Both the position numbers and the translations under genes were made by a program. The notes below the pieces were generated by a model that ran no database searches, was not told the DNA's origin, and was given only the letters and a program-made list of their open reading frames with translations. From NCBI GenBank assembly GCA_963772165.1, contig CAVYWA010000011.1:246894-310893 (forward strand): DNA of 64,000 bases, written 5' to 3'. This stretch comes from JAGVPT01 sp963772165. GTDB lineage: Bacteria; Bacteroidota; Ignavibacteria; UBA10030; UBA8401. Every line of letters begins with the position of its first letter. Position 1 is the stretch's first letter. Shown one piece after another: positions 61,637 through 64,000 of this stretch.

Positions 61637-61819
61637 AATGTTTTTGTGCGACCTAACAAACCTCCAATCGCTCCTGCAACATACAGTTCACTTCCTTTCT
61701 CTTGTTGAGCGATGTATGAAAAATCCCGCTTTTGGTTAGCAAGAACTCTTTCCATTTTAAAATGTTTAGAACGCATGCGGTACAGTAGTTAATAAAAAAC
61801 AAGTCAAAGATGGATTATG

Positions 61820-62987
61820 TTATGTTGACTTCCAAAACTTTCGGTCATATGGGTAACTCGAATGAAAGAATTGAACGTTTCCACAATTTGAGCACGAACA
61901 GATTCTGAAATTCGATGCGCCATCAACATTATTTCCAAATAAATGTGTGACTCGATCTCCAAAATCGTAAATCATTTCGTAATATCCTTTCCCACAGAGT
62001 TTGCACAGGACTCGACTTTGTGAATTAATCAAGTCAGCATTGAGCTGGATCCTTTGGATTAAGCTGTCCACTTCTGAGAGCAAGGCGGAAGCGTCTTGAA
62101 GACAATGTTCTTCCTTTTCGACAATACATTTGGCAAAAAGAAAATTTGCTAACTGAAGGAATGGAGAATTTGGAAAAAGTCTTTCAACATTGAATCCATC
62201 GTCCTGAAAATACCAAAGCCTGAGAAACGGCGATCCCGACACCATTGACCAAAAGAACTTTTCCGAGAGAGAAAACATCAAAAGTTGGTTTAATATCTTC
62301 AATTTTTCCCATTGCCCAACCAGGCATCCAATCTCTGCTGCCGACATTTTCAAGGGATCCTGATATCCGCGAATGACTTTCATCGGTAAAGAATACGAGG
62401 CCAAAATCACCCAGTACTAAATTACCAGCTTCACCCATGAAAATGTTTCTTGGTTTGATATCACGATGAACTATGCTTTTCTTGTGTAGTTCTACTACGC
62501 CGGCCACAAGCGGACGAAATGCCCTAAGAGCCTTTAACAAATCACCCGCAAATTGTTGGAGATTGTCATGCAAAGTTCCATGCGAGTGATACTGAGAAAC
62601 AAACCACTTGGAATCTGGATCAGTATCGATGATTTTAAGAAGATTTGGATGAGAAGTTTCAGCCATTACGTTGATTTCATTCTTAAGTCGCGCTTGAGCA
62701 TTCTCAAAATCCCGTGCATCCTGAGGTGAATGGAGTACTTTCAATGCTCGATGATTAGATAAGTTTTGTATTTCAATAAGCTTGACGATTGCCTTCCTAA
62801 ATTGTTCAAACTGCCCATCAGCAATGCGGTGATCTTGAACGGAAGCCGCTAAAACTCTGATTGACTCTTTTATCAATGGACGGATGTAATTGTCGACCCC
62901 CATAGTAGAATCGAATACACGATAGACTACACCTTGTCCTCCTCTACCCAGCTCAGTTATGATATCCCATCTTTTAGAGTATTCCAT
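61820..62987 (-). pseudogene. Ser/Thr protein kinase with C-terminal zinc-ribbon domain, interrupted by one +1 frameshift
   Basis: The N-part (ATG 62987) is a eukaryote-like kinase: TELGRGGQGVVYRVFD (glycine loop), K83 in RALKVLH, HRDIKPRNIFM (H174-R-D176, K178, N181), and GDFGLVFF (D194-F-G). An extra helical segment of about 50 residues sits between the glycine loop and the Lys. At 62251-62254 a run of four A (three fits) shifts the frame after DVFSLGKVL; the next frame continues WSMVSGSPFLRLWYFQDDGF, then a helical part and a zinc ribbon CKLCGKGYYEM...CSCSNCGNVQFFH. Repaired length is 388 residues. Kinase plus Zn tail suggests a sensor or effector in the element. Confidence 0.85.
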
Positions 62988-63177
62988 GTTTCAGTTTAAG
63001 TGTTATGGGGATTATCTGGAATTAAGCATCGATTGAATCTAATGAGAATAGTAACTCGTGTGTTCTAACGAACCTGCGCACGCTGCGGCAACGTTCTCAT
63101 GGTTCCGTCAGTGGGTGCCAAAGGCACCACCCGCTTTAACGTGACTTGCCTTGTGCCTTCCAGTAGTGAGCGACTGG

Positions 63178-63821
63178 TTATGGGCGATTGATATGTGTTT
63201 GACGTTCATATTGTTTTAACAGGCTAAATGTTCGAAGAACTTCATCGTCGTAATTGGAGGTCCCAACTGCGTTTCGCAAACGAGGAAGAACTTCATCACG
63301 AAAAAGCAAGAATGAGAGACTCTCAACGGGAAGATTGAATTCTTTTTCTTGTCCCTGAGATACTTTTCGCGTTGTTCCACCGTTGCCTTAATATCCCATA
63401 CACAAATAACACGTTTAATGTTCTCAAGGATTGACTCCATAACTACGGTAATTTTCCAGGATCTTGTGGAAATACTCTACACCTCGCGCCCTATCTGAAT
63501 TCGGACCACCACCATCTGGTCGATCTCCCGGTTTACCCAGAAATTTGTGTTCAATGAGCTTTGTGATTTTTTCGAAGTTCAACATCCAGTTTTGTTTATG
63601 AGTAACAGTCGATTCAACATGATATGAATTATTGTCTCGTGCATCAATCGCAAGAAGATCACATTGCCTGTTGACACCGCCAATTATCTTGACATCCGTG
63701 ACAGTGAAACAATGGCAAACAAGACGGAAATAACTTTCGACAATGTGTTCTGCAAGTGTTCATATTTTTTTAATTTATCAAAGTTCTTGAGGCATTTATA
63801 GAGCACGAAAACCTCCATCAT
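63178..63821 (-). pseudogene. PD-(D/E)XK-like nuclease-fold gene, interrupted by three frameshifts
   Basis: No single frame spans this gene, but four pieces join into about 214 residues: MMEVFVLYKCLKNFDKLKKYEH, then AEHIVESYFRLVCHCF...VKIIGGVNRQCDLLAID...SYHVESTVTHKQNW, then ENIKRVICVWDIKATVEQREKYL, then NLPVESLSFLLFRDEVLPRL. Breaks lie near 63753 (a missing base), at 63426-63427 (one extra) and in the T5 run 63343-63347 (one missing); the net correction makes a length divisible by three. D55 (CDLLAI) and E70 (HVEST) with Thr72 match a PD-(D/E)XK core with E-x-T. The start ATG (63821) overlaps the end of the upstream frame by 26 bp. Confidence 0.6.
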
Positions 63822-63954
63822 CTCTCGAATCCGGAGGTTTATCTGTAACCGTTCCGCCCGAATCGGCTAATTGCAAGAATGTACCTGTAACCATTGGGAG
63901 AATCAAGGCAAAAAAAGCAATTGCTTGACTTTTGACTTGGGAACTCGATGGATA
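63796..63954 (-). CDS. C-terminal fragment of a probable membrane protein
   Basis: A 52-residue frame ending at 63796 has a clear hydrophobic helix (AIAFFALILPMVTGTFLQL) followed by an acidic tail (ADSGGTVTDKPPDSRDDGG). The frame closes at TGA 63955-63957, beside protein-like sequence in other frames, so the gene is probably frameshifted again or truncated before the window edge. Its last codons overlap the start of the nuclease-fold gene, typical of coupled genes in one operon. Confidence 0.35.
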   Translation of the reverse strand, partial: YPSSSQVKSQAIAFFALILPMVTGTFLQLADSGGTVTDKPPDSRDDGGFRAL

Positions 63955-64000
63955 TCAACGCACTGCCAAACCCCAACCATCCCAATTATTTCGAAATTCC

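Overview
The window reads as chromosome from a Gram-negative bacterium of the FCB group, most like the Ignavibacteria/Chlorobi side. This is inferred from a secreted protein with a classic type IX secretion C-terminal domain (YPNPFNPST motif, 27068-29002), LPS-core genes (WaaA, KdsC), several outer-membrane or lipoprotein signals, a YfhO-family membrane protein and an HXXEE protein. Promoters that can be read are of the TTGAnn-N17-TAnnnT type, not the -33/-7 type of Bacteroidia.

Region 1 (1-13 kb) is core metabolism: the end of waaA, a sugar nucleotidyltransferase, metK-ahcY (SAM cycle), a periplasmic glutathione peroxidase, a 256-bp MITE-like element, hisD-hisC, etfB-etfA, a BFN/UVR protein, pdxJ and an outer-membrane barrel protein. 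Region 2 (13-15 kb, minus strand) holds a YbbR protein and an isolated pair of bacterial microcompartment shell genes, one with a SAP/Rho_N-like tail. Region 3 (15.4-31.7 kb) is a surface polysaccharide cluster: YfhO protein, Wzx-like flippase, C-methyltransferase-like protein, SDR, two GT9 enzymes, GT2, HlpA-like and FkbM-like proteins, a frameshifted GT4, with a T9SS cargo protein among them.

Region 4 (31.9-54.6 kb) mixes signalling and housekeeping: a PDZ-7TM-GAF-PP2C phosphatase, kdsC, a DegT aminotransferase, a phosphodiesterase, an ECF sigma/anti-sigma/TlpA operon, a propeller-phosphoesterase lipoprotein, two PLP enzymes, a GxxExxY protein, a PflX-like radical SAM enzyme, pterin dehydratase, TPR, pyrE, MscS, NUDIX, HAD, pyrimidine-nucleoside phosphorylase and gltD.

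Region 5 (56.7 kb to the end) is an integrated element. The 5' half of a tRNA-Met(CAU) stops in the anticodon stem and is followed by a tyrosine recombinase, a strong terminator and five CAGTACC sites. A minus-strand cargo follows: a PD-(D/E)XK-like gene, a trypsin-like protease, a DUF2971 protein, an RNxxxH HEPN-like protein, a Ser/Thr kinase with a zinc-ribbon tail, and a second PD-(D/E)XK-like gene that is visible only after repairing three frameshifts. This is the best candidate for an undescribed (probably anti-phage) system.

A caution for the whole window: at least eight single-base frameshifts interrupt otherwise well-preserved genes (GT4, phosphoesterase, pyrE twice, the kinase, and the 63.2-63.8 kb nuclease three times), mostly in short homopolymers. 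Sequencing or assembly error is the simplest explanation.
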